A stretch of 64,000 nucleotides of DNA from Neostapfia colusana (Eukaryota > Streptophyta > Magnoliopsida > Poales > Poaceae), in contig JASWHV010000019.1 of NCBI GenBank assembly GCA_030760725.1, positions 32,181,944-32,245,943 on the forward strand. Direction: 5' to 3'. The notes beneath the pieces are model-generated. The model had not been told where the DNA came from and searched no databases. It worked only from the letters and a program-made list of their open reading frames with translations. The translations under genes were made by a program, and so were the position numbers. Every line of letters begins with the position of its first letter. Positions within the stretch are counted from its first letter, which is position 1. Positions 1 to 10,268 of this stretch are shown piece after piece.

Positions 1-3000
1 CTTGAGCGAGTTACCTCCTGCTACCCTGACACCGAAAGCCTAAGGCAGTTAGAAAAGTTCCACTGTTGATATCCCAAGGTACATCGGTTTCCTGGGGTCG
101 TATATAGCCAGGATGTGCGCGGTACACAACTAAACTTGTCCAACAGGCCCAAGCACGGACGGGCCTTAACCGACACAGGCAGGGCTATGCACGCACGGTC
201 CGCAGCCTGCTGCATCTAAACCTCCCAGCCCGGTCTCCATTTCTTATGTGTGAACTTTCCTCATCATTTCTAATTTTAACCCGTTCCGAGTAAACCAGCC
301 CTAAACTCGCGAGTAGCTTCCAACTACTCGACTTCTACCGGACCTTTCCTACTAACATTTAGCATAGCCAAATTAACTCGAGGAGGTGCTATTCTACCCT
401 TTCTCTCTTAGGTATTTCTGTTCATGCAAGTAGGGTTTTCAATATAAACTAGACTTAATGCAATCAAACGATTCAAAACTATGATCTCTAAAAATGGAAA
501 TGCTTTATAAAACTGTTCAAATGCAAACCGGGGTTTACCTGTTTTGCAGGTGACTACGATTACAATCAGTTAGTGACGATCTCTTGGAGCTTGATCACTT
601 GCTTTCCTCCCTCATTGCTCTTCCCTCCAACCCCTTCACACGTGTTCACGTAGATGCTACACGATATGATCATGCATACATATTTAATTGAAAAGCTTTT
701 GCTAATAAGATCTATTGACAGTTTAAAAACTGGAACTCTGTTTAAGAATTTAAAATGACACTGGTGCTAGTGGTTTGGGTTGGGTTTAAACACTATGATC
801 AAACATTGAGTGCTTTTCCCACTTAAGTGTTGATCACCTTAAGAGGTTACACATGACAGTAGTGATCCAGGCCCCAATGGAGTTGAAAACTTTCATGTGA
901 GTTCCTTGTCACAAGAAAATCATCTTGATAAAAAATTAGCACTTTTCATTCAGTGGTTTATTCAGAACAATTTTCTAAGCAATTAAGCAAAGAAGAATTA
1001 ATTTTGAGGTAACACCCATGTTCATGTAAAACTTAGTGGACTATAATTTCAACTATAGTTCCTATAGCTTGCATGAATTTCCCTAGGATTTTTGGAGCTA
1101 AGAATTGCCCAGAACTGAATTTACAAGTTTTGGAAATTCTCTGAAAATGTTTCTGTATTCCTTTGAACACAGTAATTTAAAATCTGAATTCTCCTGACCA
1201 AATCAACTCCAAATGAGCTGCAACATTTACAGGAGTCTAAGAATACCCTAAAGTATATTCCGGCAAAATTTGAGGATTTTTTGATAAACCAAACACCCTC
1301 TAAAATTCTTTTTCTGATAAGTTTTAAAGAATTTTCCAGAATTAAATAAAGAATTTCATATAATTTTGGGTTGTATATTTGGATATAGTTTGTCAACCTG
1401 AATCTAACCCAATTTGAATCACTAAATTTGGAGTTTCCTAGCAAAATTTATGCTACTCTGAAGTTTGGGGGGAAATCTGGGATTTGAATTTAATCAGGGA
1501 AAAGTTTAAAACTGACTGTGGGACCGGGGAGCACACGTGTCATGCGCTCAAACCACGCCACACAGGCTTACAGACTTACTTCACATGCTGCCTCAGTAGA
1601 TCCGAGCCCACAGAAGATCCAGCCTCTCTCTCGACTCACTGACACGAGAGCCCGGCGATCTTCTTTAACCACCAGCCGCCTGCGCGCCCGCGCCACCGGG
1701 GCTCGCCGGAGTACTTTGGTTTCCGACTCCCGGTCCTTCTCTCGAGCTGCCACTCGCTGCCAGTGCCTAATTCAACTTGAGGAACACACTGGTGCGGTCC
1801 TCCTGAGCCGGCAGAGCCTCCAACCTAGTGCCCGACGGTGCGGCGGCTCGGAAGGAGTTCGGCGGCGTTACCCCGATGAGCTAGCCCGCCAAAAGCCCCC
1901 TGGAAAGGTCCTACAGCACCAGTGAGGGCTGGAGAAGCTCGTCATGGCCGCACACGGGCTCGGGAATGGCTCCAAACTAGGGTTCATCGTGCGCCCGAAC
2001 CATCCCGCTAAAACCACCGTCGGAAAGATCGAAAATACACCGTGCAGAGTGTGTTTTATTCTAGGTTTCAAAATCAACCTGGTGCGTTGTCAAGTCTAGC
2101 TTTCGTGTGTGATGTTTTGTGGTTTCTAAACAAGAATCAATCGGGAATATCACAAAATCATACCCAAAGGTTGGTTTACACCGATCGGAAGAAACTCTTG
2201 AAATTCACTGTCGATGATCCGCGGTTGGTCCTGAGCTTTGGGGTGAGCTGCGTGGACGTCGTGCGCGTCCAGAGGTGGCCTAGCTCGGCCGTGACAAGCC
2301 TCTGTTGAGGCTGTCCATGAGAGCACCTGCTCTCGGTTCTATGGCGGCGGCCGCGGACACTGGGCGTTCTCAGTGTAGAAGGCACGAACTGACACGGTGA
2401 AGGCGCAAGCAAGTCATGGAAGAGTCCGTGGTGCCATTTTGCTTCTCTGCTTGGGCATGCACATGGGATACGGTGTGGCTGAAGGATCGAGCGCACAGCG
2501 GCAGGGTTTCCGGTCTCGTGTGCGAGGGGGAAAGGACTGCCTCGGTGCGGTCGGTGCTTTGAGGTGATGAGGACCAGAGAAGCAGCTCGCCAGCAGCCAC
2601 TGCTCAAGGAGGAGGTGGCTCGGCATTGTCTCGGTGGCGCACGGTGAGGAGTCACGGTCTGCTAGTTGCTTCGCGTGGGAGGTGAAAAACAGAGACCAAA
2701 CACTGCACAGTTGAAGATCTTTTGCACACTTTAAATCCTCAATGACATGTGGGTCCCAGCCCCTTCACATCCATCTGCAAAATATCTCCCAAAATTTGAA
2801 ATTGGTGAAATCAAATTGTGGGAGTTCAAATCTGAGGTGCATTTGGATAATTGGGCAAGTTTCATCCAAATTCAAATAGGTATTTGAATTCTTTGTCATT
2901 TAAAGTCCATTTTGGAAAATGAGTTGCAAATTATTTCAATAAATCATGAAACTTTGCATACCCCCTAATTTGGACCTAAGGAATTCAAATATGAAATCTG

Positions 3001-3321
3001 ATTTTAAATTTGGCTGCTGTAAATGAGATTTTTAGCACAACAGTTTTGAAATTCATTGTGTTGCTCTCATTGAATTTTGAGCTTGAACAAATTTGTTCAA
3101 AATCTGATTTTAACCTTCTCACACCTATGGGACTCCCCATATTGGTTTTAGACCCCTCTTGGGTTCCAAGTTTTCAAATAAACGTTTGAACTTGTTTGAA
3201 GAAAGCCCTCATGTGGGTTATCACATGTGGAAAAGTTTTAACATGTCTCAAATTTCATACCTATGAAACCAACATCTGCAAACAAGAGATTTGTTGTATT
3301 CACATTTTTGGGACCTTTACA
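1..3321 (-). repeat. Element X: partial 5' LTR of a Ty3/gypsy retrotransposon
   Basis: This is the LTR of a minus-strand gypsy element. Read on the minus strand it starts at 3321 with TGTAAAGGTCCC, and its 3' end lies left of base 1. The block at about 60-240 corresponds to blocks in the LTRs of C, E, B and G that carry the same motif order (ACATCGGTTTCC, then GGCCC..CACGG). By comparison with those LTRs about 0.7-0.9 kb is missing on the left. Its right end abuts gag sequence of element A, so X was inserted there; CTATA (3322-3326) would be one copy of the target duplication. Positions 1520-2660 are GC-rich and produce short ORFs on both strands, which I do not regard as genes. The rest is AT-rich and noncoding. 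Confidence 0.8.
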
Positions 3322-3326
3322 CTATA

Positions 3327-3900
3327 CCTTCTTTTTCTGGTGCTTATGATGCCGAGGCTTATCTTGATCGGGAGATGATAGTAGAGCAAAAATTTAATGC
3401 CCATCTTGTTCCTGAACAACATAGGGTTCGTCAAGCCACTAGTGAGTTTAAGGATTTTACTATCATATGATGGAATGAACTTGTTAAAACTCGGACTGAT
3501 CCTCTAACATGGGAAAGATTAAAATATGCTATGCGTGTTCGATTTGTTCCTCCTTCTTTTCAGCGCGACCTTCCAAAAAATTGCAACGCTTGGACCAAGC
3601 TGATATGTCCGTAGAGGAGTATTATCAAGAGTTACAGAAAGGTATGTTGCGCTGTGGGGTAGTAGAGGACATGGATGATAAAATAGCTCGTTTTTATGGG
3701 GGGTTGAGACGTGAAATTCAGGACATTGTTGACTACAAAGAATATGATACTGTTAACAGATTGTCTCAGCTTGCTATGTTGGCAGAAAAAATAATTGCAG
3801 GGACGCCAACAACAGCAACATCGCACAAGGAGCACCTGCACGCCGCGTTCAACGTCTACACCACCCAAAACAGCACCATCTTTGAGTTTTAGTGCAGCCA
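3327..3900 (+). pseudogene. Element A gag (capsid region), broken
   Basis: Gag forms the virus-like particle. Reading starts at 3327 with PSFSG and the family-like segment AEAYLDRE, meets an in-frame TGA at about 3467, and changes frame near 3570 in an A-rich run. It then continues in the 3509-3892 ORF, with SVEEYYQELQ and the LGGL-like segment FYGGLRREI. The N terminus is missing because LTR X was inserted there. The capsid-type segments make the assignment secure; the protein cannot be made as it stands. Confidence 0.75.
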
Positions 3901-4307
3901 CTACGCCATCCAATGGCAGCCAATGATCAGCACCTGCTGCTGCGCCTCCTCGCGTGCAGGACGGTGGCACGACGGCACCATTCAAGCCTACATCTTCAAC
4001 ACCTTCTACGAGTCACACTTCCGACATCAAGTGTCATTACTGTCAGGGACTTGGTCACATGATCAAAGATTTCCAAGCAAGCGAGCATACATAGCACGCA
4101 AAGATGGCGGGTATGATAGTACTTCCGATGTTGAACATGAATATTCTCTTGCTACTAACATTGCAGGCACAAATGATGACCAATATAGCTCTGACGAAGA
4201 GGTACATGGTACAGAAGCGACGAAGAAGTATAGGAACATCATTGTGCAGTGTGCTTTGAGCTCCAAAGTGGAGGCAGACGACAAGCTACAACGACACAAT
4301 CTCTCAC
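3901..4307 (+). pseudogene. Element A gag C terminus with a damaged zinc knuckle
   Basis: This stretch links capsid and protease. In one frame around 4025-4070 it encodes a CX2CX4H zinc knuckle (CHYCQGLGH) whose last metal ligand is Phe instead of Cys (MIKDF). The frame then shifts into the 3923-4351 ORF, which carries the acidic, Ser-rich linker usual before the protease (SSDEEVHG). The nucleic-acid-binding function is probably lost. The assignment rests on the zinc knuckle and on its position between capsid and protease. Confidence 0.6.
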
Positions 4308-4718
4308 ATGTTCCTCATCGTCAAGGATTGTCGCGTACACACTACAATTGATGGAGGCAGCTGCAATAACTTGGTGAATATGGATGTCATCAACAAACTA
4401 GTATTGACAACAAGAGCACACCCTCATCGATACCACATTCAGTGGTTCAACAACAGCGGTAAGGTTCAGGTAACTAAAACAGCAAGAGTATATTTTTTGA
4501 TTGGTTCCTCCAATGATTTTGATGTCGTTCCTATGGATGCTTGTTCTCTTTTATTGGGTCGTCCTTGGGAATTTGATACGGATGTTATTCATCATGGTAG
4601 AACCAATAAATATACTCTCATGCATGAAGGAAAGAAAATCACTTTGCATCCAATGATCCCTGCTGAGATTGTGCGTTTTGAGAAGAGTAAAATTGACAAT
4701 GTAAAGCAACAAAACTAA
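4308..4718 (+). pseudogene. Element A retropepsin-like aspartic protease
   Basis: This is the protease that would process the Gag-Pol polyprotein. The active-site region reads IDGGSCNNLVN near residues 14-24, followed by LLLGRPW near residues 80-86, which matches the second conserved loop of plant gypsy proteases (LLLGRPW or ILGRPW style). The ORF ends at 4718 and a 136-bp gap with stops separates it from RT, so the polyprotein frame is broken on both sides. The ATG at 4308 is internal to the polyprotein and is not a true start. Confidence 0.7.
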
Positions 4719-4854
4719 AATCTGAAAAAAGCAAGTCATTATGTTAAAATCACCTTCATTGCTCACAACTAAATCTGATCTTGCTGATTTATTTGATGCT
4801 AAGGGAATGTGCTATGCTTTAGTATGCAAAAAAGTCATGTTTTAACTTCATGAA

Positions 4855-5556
4855 TTGCCTATTGCATTGCCCCCTGCAGTTGCTAGCCATTTGCAGGAGT
4901 TTGAGGATGTGTTTCCCTCCGATATACCCCCTGGACATCCACCTGTGAGGCAAATTGAACACAAGATCGACTTGATTCCAGGAGCAAGTTTGCCAAATCG
5001 TGCGGCGTACAGGGCGAATCCGGAGGAGACTAAGGAAATTCAGCGACAAGTTCAAAATCTCTTAGACCGCGGGTACTTTCATGAAAGTCATAGCCCTTGG
5101 TCCGTTCCTGTTCTTTTGGTTCCTAAGAAAGATGGTAGTTGGCGCATGTGTGTTGATTATCAAGCGATTAATAACATCACCATTCGATATCGTTATCCTA
5201 TTCATCGCTTAGATGACATGCTTGATGAACTGAGTGGTGCTATCATTTTTACAAAAAATTGACTTGCATAGTGGTTACCACCAAATAAGATTGGCATTAG
5301 GAGATGAATGAAAAACTGCATTTAAAACCAAGGTTGGCCTTTATCAGTGGTTAGTCATGCCTTTTGGTTTAACTAATGCACCTAGCACTTTCATGCGATT
5401 AATGAACGAGGTTTTATGTGCTTTTACTGGAAAATTTGTGGTGGTTTACTTCGATGATATTCTCATTTGTAGCAAATCATATGACGAACGTCTCTCACAT
5501 TTACGTGCTGTTTTTTCTATTTCGAGAGATGCACGCTTGTTTGGTAACCTTGAAAA
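4855..5556 (+). pseudogene. Element A reverse transcriptase, frameshifted
   Basis: The RT fingers and palm are recognisable. Upstream, DVFPSDIPPGHPP is the usual lead-in; PVLLVPKKDGSWRMCVDY and NNITIRYRYP follow in the 4855-5262 ORF. A frameshift at about 5255 in an A-run and a TGA near 5308 interrupt the domain. The 5357-5764 ORF then carries MPFGLTNAPSTFM and VVYFDDIL, the latter holding the two catalytic aspartates, followed by another frameshift near 5590. The protein is inactive as it stands. Confidence 0.85.
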
Positions 5557-6150
5557 GTGCATCTTTTGCACAAACAAGAATCGTTTCTTGGCTATGTCGT
5601 TTCCTCGCAGGGAATTGAGATGGATGAGGCAAAAATTGTTGCAATCACTAGCTGGCCAACTCCAACAACTGTCACACAGGTGCGTAATTTTCTTGGTCTT
5701 GCAGGTTTTTATCGTCGCTTTGTGCGGGATTTCAGCACCATTGCAGCACCTCTCCACGAGCTAACGAAGAAAGGAGTGCCGTTTCAATGGGGCGAACAGC
5801 AGCAACAAGCTTTTGATACTCTCAAATCAAAGCTTACACAAGCACCATTGCTGCAACTTCCTGATTTTGACAAGACCTTTGAGCTTGAATGTGATGCAAG
5901 AGGCATTGGTATTGGAGGCGTTCTCATACAAGGAGGTAAACCCGTTGCTTTCTTTAGTAAAAAACTGCACGGCACTTCTCTGAATTATTCTACTTATGAT
6001 AAGGAATTGTATGCATTAGTGCGAGTTTTACGAACATGGCAACATTATCTTTGGTCTAAGGAGTTTGTCATACATTCGATCATGAATCTTTGAAGTATCG
6101 TAAGTGTCAAACCAATCTGAATAAACGACATGCTAAATGGGTTGAGTTTA
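5557..6150 (+). pseudogene. Element A RT connection and RNase H, truncated by LTR C
   Basis: The ORF carries the connection segment (QVRNFLGLAGFYRRFV) and RNase H start (FELECDARGIGIGGVL, with the first catalytic Asp), then STYDKELYALV, with the catalytic Glu. A frameshift lies just before the ORF ends at 6093, and homologous text (KRHAKWVEF) continues in another frame up to 6150, where the 5' LTR of element C begins. The last RNase H aspartate and the integrase are absent from the window and should lie beyond its right edge. Confidence 0.85.
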
Positions 6151-7669
6151 TGTAAAATCCCTAAAAGTGGTAGCAAGAAATTCAGGACATTTACACTTAG
6201 GAAAAATGAGGGGAATTAAATCTTTGAATTATAACGGTGTGAGTTTCAATGTGATGATTCAATCTTCCCCCAACCTTCCAAACATGGAGACCTAAATTCA
6301 TAACTTGGGTATACATAATTCAAATATTCAACCTCCCAAATTTCAGCTTATTTGGAGGGGTTCTACTATTTATTTGGAAATAAAGGGGAAAGCCTCAAAC
6401 TTGAATTCAAATTCAGTTTCAAATTCAAAAACTTGATGGACATTCCAAATTCTTGATCTCAGATGAATTCAGTTGAATTCAACAGTTCAAAGCATGACTT
6501 TGGGAGGAAGTAAAGGATTTAATTTGGAGGAAAATATCAGAGCTATTAGGTGGGGTGGGACCCACTTGTCGGTGAAACAAAATTAACAGGAGAAATTTGC
6601 TTCTGTGCGAGTGATCACCCGAGCTGTCCACCGAGCTGTGCCCTTCCTTCCACCGAGCAGCTTGCCACAACTTGCTCCCAAAGGAAGCCATCGTGCGTGG
6701 GTGATCCATAGCTAAAGCAGCAGCACAACTCAACTTCTTCTCTCTGTCTGCACGTGCAACCGAAGCCTTTGCCTTTGCTCGAGTGCCCACCGAAGAAAAA
6801 CACCACGCACCACCTCTGTGATCACCGTTATTCAGCCGCCGGTTCCCCTAGCCCCAGTTGATCCCCCCTAGGAGCATCGCCAACGACTCCTCGATGATTT
6901 TTCACTGCTCCTCAGCTCGTCCTTGACCTTCCTCCGTCGTGCCCGAGCCATTCTTCGCCGGAAGAAAACAGAGCATGTCACCATTCTCGGTTCCACGTCG
7001 CCTGGCCACTCCCGTGCCCCTCCGGTTCAAGTAAATGGACCCTAAGGTGCACCATAACGTGTAGTTACTCTTTCCGGACCTCCCCTTCTCTTCCCCGTCG
7101 CCGGCTCACAGGAATTTGGGTTTTGGCACCGGTGCACGTGAAGAACCAATCAAAGCCAACTCGGCAAATTCTCTCCACACGCTTGATCATCCGTTATACA
7201 ATTCAAACCTCAGCTACTAGGGCTTGTAGCGCCCTCCCACGCCGAATACCGAAGCCAACAGGCCTTCCTCTGCCCCGGGCGACGAAAATTCGCCGCCGGC
7301 GGCTAAAAACGGCGGGGTCCACGGTGACAACTATTTTGCCGCCATTTGCTGCGAGAGTTGAGCTCCGTTTCATGTTTTACAACCGCTAGGGATGGTGTAC
7401 GGCACCTTAGATCACCTGGAGAAGCTCAAGGCACGCCGCACCTCACCGGCGCCGTGCATGCGAGCCGCCCCGCCGATGCCGACTCGTTTCCGGCCGTTGT
7501 CATGCCGTAAGACTTTGCCCGGCTGCTAGGTCTCGATGTGAGGATGGTGTAGAGCGAAACCGAAGCTGATTTCATCGAGAAACGAGAGACAAGGGCGCGC
7601 TCCATGATCCGGCTTTGAGCGCACGCGAGTTCCTGTCGGGAGGTTTAAGAAGAGCCCTACAGGGGGGGG

Positions 7670-8730
7670 GGGCACGTTTGAATTTTCTGTGGAGAGATTA
7701 AATCCAGAAAATGGCCAATCTTTGCAAGCCCATAACATTGTGTAGAAAACTCCAAAAAGGGTAAGATGGATTTTGTTGGAATCCTCATAAGGAGTACTTC
7801 ACAGATGAACAAAGTGCTCGCCATGAAAATGCCCAGTATTTTCTGTGGAACTCATTTTACTAAGTCCTTTAGGGATTAATTCCAGGAAGTATTCTCTATG
7901 AAAAATTCCCAATCTTGGGCAGCAAATCCTTTTCCTAGTTCCTGATATCCAGTAAAAATCTTAAGATTTTTGGATCTGATTAAGAGAGCTTAATCATGAG
8001 GTTATCTCAGGGTTAAACAAATTAGCTAAAAATCATAGAATTAATTTCCCGAAAAATGGTCCCAACTTCAAATGACCATAACTTTTAGTAGGAATGTCCA
8101 AAATTTGTGAAACAAATTTTGTTAGACTCCTCTCAGTCAGTACTTTGCAGAAACGTAAAGAATTTGATCTGAAGATCTATGTAATCATTTCCAAAATTCA
8201 TCAAAAAATAAATTTCTGGGAATTAATTACAGAAGATCTCTGTGATGGAATTTCCTCATATTTGGCCAGAAGATTCACCATGATATTAGTGATCTGCTGT
8301 AAAAATTAGAGCTTCATTGGAGTAAATTTGCTAGCTAAACTCTGATCCAAAGTAAATCCTTCATTTGGAATTTCCAATTCTAAACAGAAACTTTTCAGAA
8401 ATTTTGCCCAACTTCAAAATTCCATTTCTCCCTGTAGACAACTCGCAAAATTGTGAAACAATTTTTTTTAGAACCAGGGCAACCTCCTCTAATTAGATCT
8501 TCCACTGTTAGACATGTCAAAACTTCAGATTTGGGATCAAAATTCAGAGAAGCCTTGTACTTGTGGGAATTTTGGAGACCACAAGGTTCAATGAAATTTC
8601 TCCAAATTTTGCTGAGATCATCCTTATAGAATCTAGTGCTCACTGGAAAAATCTCAAAGCCACTTAAGGAACCTAAATAGCAGTAGCTATGAATAGAAGT
8701 GTAATTCTTATACTTCACTAGCACTTACGC
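7670..8730 (+). repeat. Three degenerate tandem units of about 348 bp inside LTR C
   Basis: Similar text recurs at about 7690, 8050 and 8395 (a CAGAAAATGGCC / CGAAAAATGGTCC / CAGAAATTTTGCCC type start). About 40 nt later comes a segment of TGTAGAAAACTCCAAAA / TAGGAATGTCCAAAATTTG / TGTAGACAACTCGCAAAATTG type, then a TTTTGTTGGAATCC / TTTTGTTAGACTCC type segment. The spacing is 347-349 bp each time. Units are strongly diverged, so this is an old internal amplification of the LTR. Found by eye, not by alignment software. Confidence 0.5.
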
Positions 8731-9530
8731 ATATATTTTGCTACATTTCATATAGTGACCGAAGTTGAGGACACATTGGAGCCGTTGGACGTCCTCCCAC
8801 CAGACGCTAACTTTCCTTTTGACTCACAACCAGGCAAGTCCCAGTTTGCATTTAATTACCTTTAGCAAAGTTTTCATTTGTATCACTTATGTCTAGGTTG
8901 AAATGGTTGCATTAGAGTTAAGGTGATTGGAACCCCACTTGCATGACATTTAAATCCTATGGAGGGTTGGGTAGTTTACAAACTCGACGAGTAGAGAATG
9001 CCATGCTAATGTTCTTAGGATCTCGGTAGAAGTCAAGTGGTTCGAATCTACTCGCGAGATAGGAATTTATTCACACGGTATGGAAAGAGGTAGAGAATGG
9101 CTTAAGAATGTGAAACTGAGACCCAGCAGTGGGGATAGGATGCAGTGAGCGGAGGTCTCAAGTGCATAGTCCTGTTGGTTTCTTTTGAGGACCGAGCCGT
9201 GTGCGGCCCTGCTGGACAAGTTTGAACAGTACCGGATGCATACTGGCATATGGGGACCAGGAAACCGATGTAGTTGATTAACCTGGGTGCCGAGGCTTAC
9301 CCAACTGTTTTATACTAGTGGGTTGAGGGTAGCGAGGTGTAAATCTGCCGGTGGGCACAGACACACTCCACACGGGGACCTCCTGCCCATCACGGATGGA
9401 CCGGTTCGGCATTTGGGTTTAATTTGAAAGGTTGCTGCATACAACAGAGTAGGAAGGTGTGAAGCATCAAACTTCTAAAAGTGGGTGTATGTGAAGTGTT
9501 ATTTGGTTGTCTATTCATTGCAATCACCAT

Positions 9531-9576
9531 CCCTCGCGGTTATTTGAGTACCGCTTGTTCACTGTGCTGTGACGTA
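9531..9576 (+). promoter_or_regulatory. Conserved LTR block in C (shared with E, B and G)
   Basis: CCCTCGCGGT is followed by TGAGTACC-GCTTGTTCACTGT and GTGACGTA. Nearly the same string occurs in LTRs E, B (both copies) and G at about 630-720 bp from the LTR 3' end, although the surrounding sequence has diverged. Function is unknown; the block could act in DNA (an ACGT-core bZIP-like site) or as an RNA hairpin. Confidence 0.5.
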
Positions 9577-10255
9577 GTAAGAAGTGAAAGAAGCCAGATA
9601 CATATGCTGCATTGAACTATTAATGTCTTGAAACCATGTATGCTGTAGCTGAAGAGCTAATTAAGTTTATCTTCCACTTTGGGCATCACCACATCGGAGG
9701 AAAGCGTTTCTTGTTTGATTGTGGACTTCCGATGTGAGGTCTGCCTAAGACACATTAAACTGCTGCTATAAAACTGAAAGTAAGGATTAACATGTAGGCA
9801 TGTCTTTATCACAAACGTCATTTTCCTACATTACCAATACCTGCATGTAGAGTTTCATGATTTGGAGTGTCGGTTAAGCCCCGCTGAGCCATCGTGCTCA
9901 CGGTTGCAATATTTAAGCTGTGTGCAGGTGAGAGTTATGAGGAAGGGTCCGAGGACGAGACGATGCCCTGGTCGGGGTACACGGCCGAGCTGGAGCCCTG
10001 CATGCCGCCGTGATTTCCGGTTGTATGTTGCCAGTGTGTAGCGTCCCCGGGCTGGACGGCTGCACTTTTGCTTAGTTAGGATGACAGACTAGTTATGTAT
10101 AACACTTCTGCTGTATAGATAAGTTTCTAAAAGACTTCTGCTGTTTCTATGTAAAATAGAAGTTTGTATGTTGTTCTTAATCTTTTCTTGTGTGCTGTTG
10201 GGTGCTTCATCGCACGGCACCACCCTCTGCGATTCCGGAGTGGTCCTTACAGACG

Positions 10256-10268
10256 TGGTATCAGAGCC
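10256..10268 (+). promoter_or_regulatory. Element C primer-binding site (initiator Met tRNA type)
   Basis: TGGTATCAGAGCC lies 4 nt after the LTR end (spacer GACG). It is complementary to the 3' end of plant initiator Met tRNA and would prime minus-strand cDNA synthesis. Confidence 0.9.

Larger units (their letters stand above)
3327..6150 (+). mobile_element. Element A: decayed CRM/Reina-like Ty3/gypsy retrotransposon, internal part only
   Basis: Gag, aspartic protease, reverse transcriptase and RNase H follow in this order, the Ty3/gypsy order before integrase. The left side is cut by LTR X at 3321 and the right side by the LTR of C at 6151, so no LTR or integrase of A is visible. RT wording such as SWRMCVDY, NNITIRYR and VVYFDDIL is that of the CRM/Reina branch of plant chromoviruses and differs from the Tekay/Del-like wording of B, F and H. 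Multiple frameshifts and stops make it one of the oldest layers in the window. Lineage is inferred from motif style only. Confidence 0.8.
6151..10251 (+). repeat. Element C 5' LTR (4,101 bp)
   Basis: It begins TGTAAAATCCC and ends GGTCCTTACA, so the ends form a short inverted repeat (TGTAA/TTACA). It is followed by a 4-nt spacer and a Met-tRNA PBS, which fixes the 3' boundary. The left boundary is the point where RNase H homology of element A stops. Inside are a GC-rich section (about 6600-7640), an AT-rich section with three degenerate repeats of about 348 bp (7670-8730), and a block conserved in related LTRs (9531-9576). I saw no convincing TATA box. Short ORFs inside are not supported as genes. 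Confidence 0.85.

Noticed and set aside
2176..2655. Antisense ORF of 159 codons in LTR X as a host gene candidate
   Set aside because: It lies in the GC-rich section that every LTR of this group has, overlaps other chance ORFs, and has no recognisable domain.
10256..10268. TGGTATCAGAGCC sites as remnants of tRNA genes
   Set aside because: Only the 3' end complement of the tRNA is present, always 2-4 nt after an LTR end. These are primer-binding sites.
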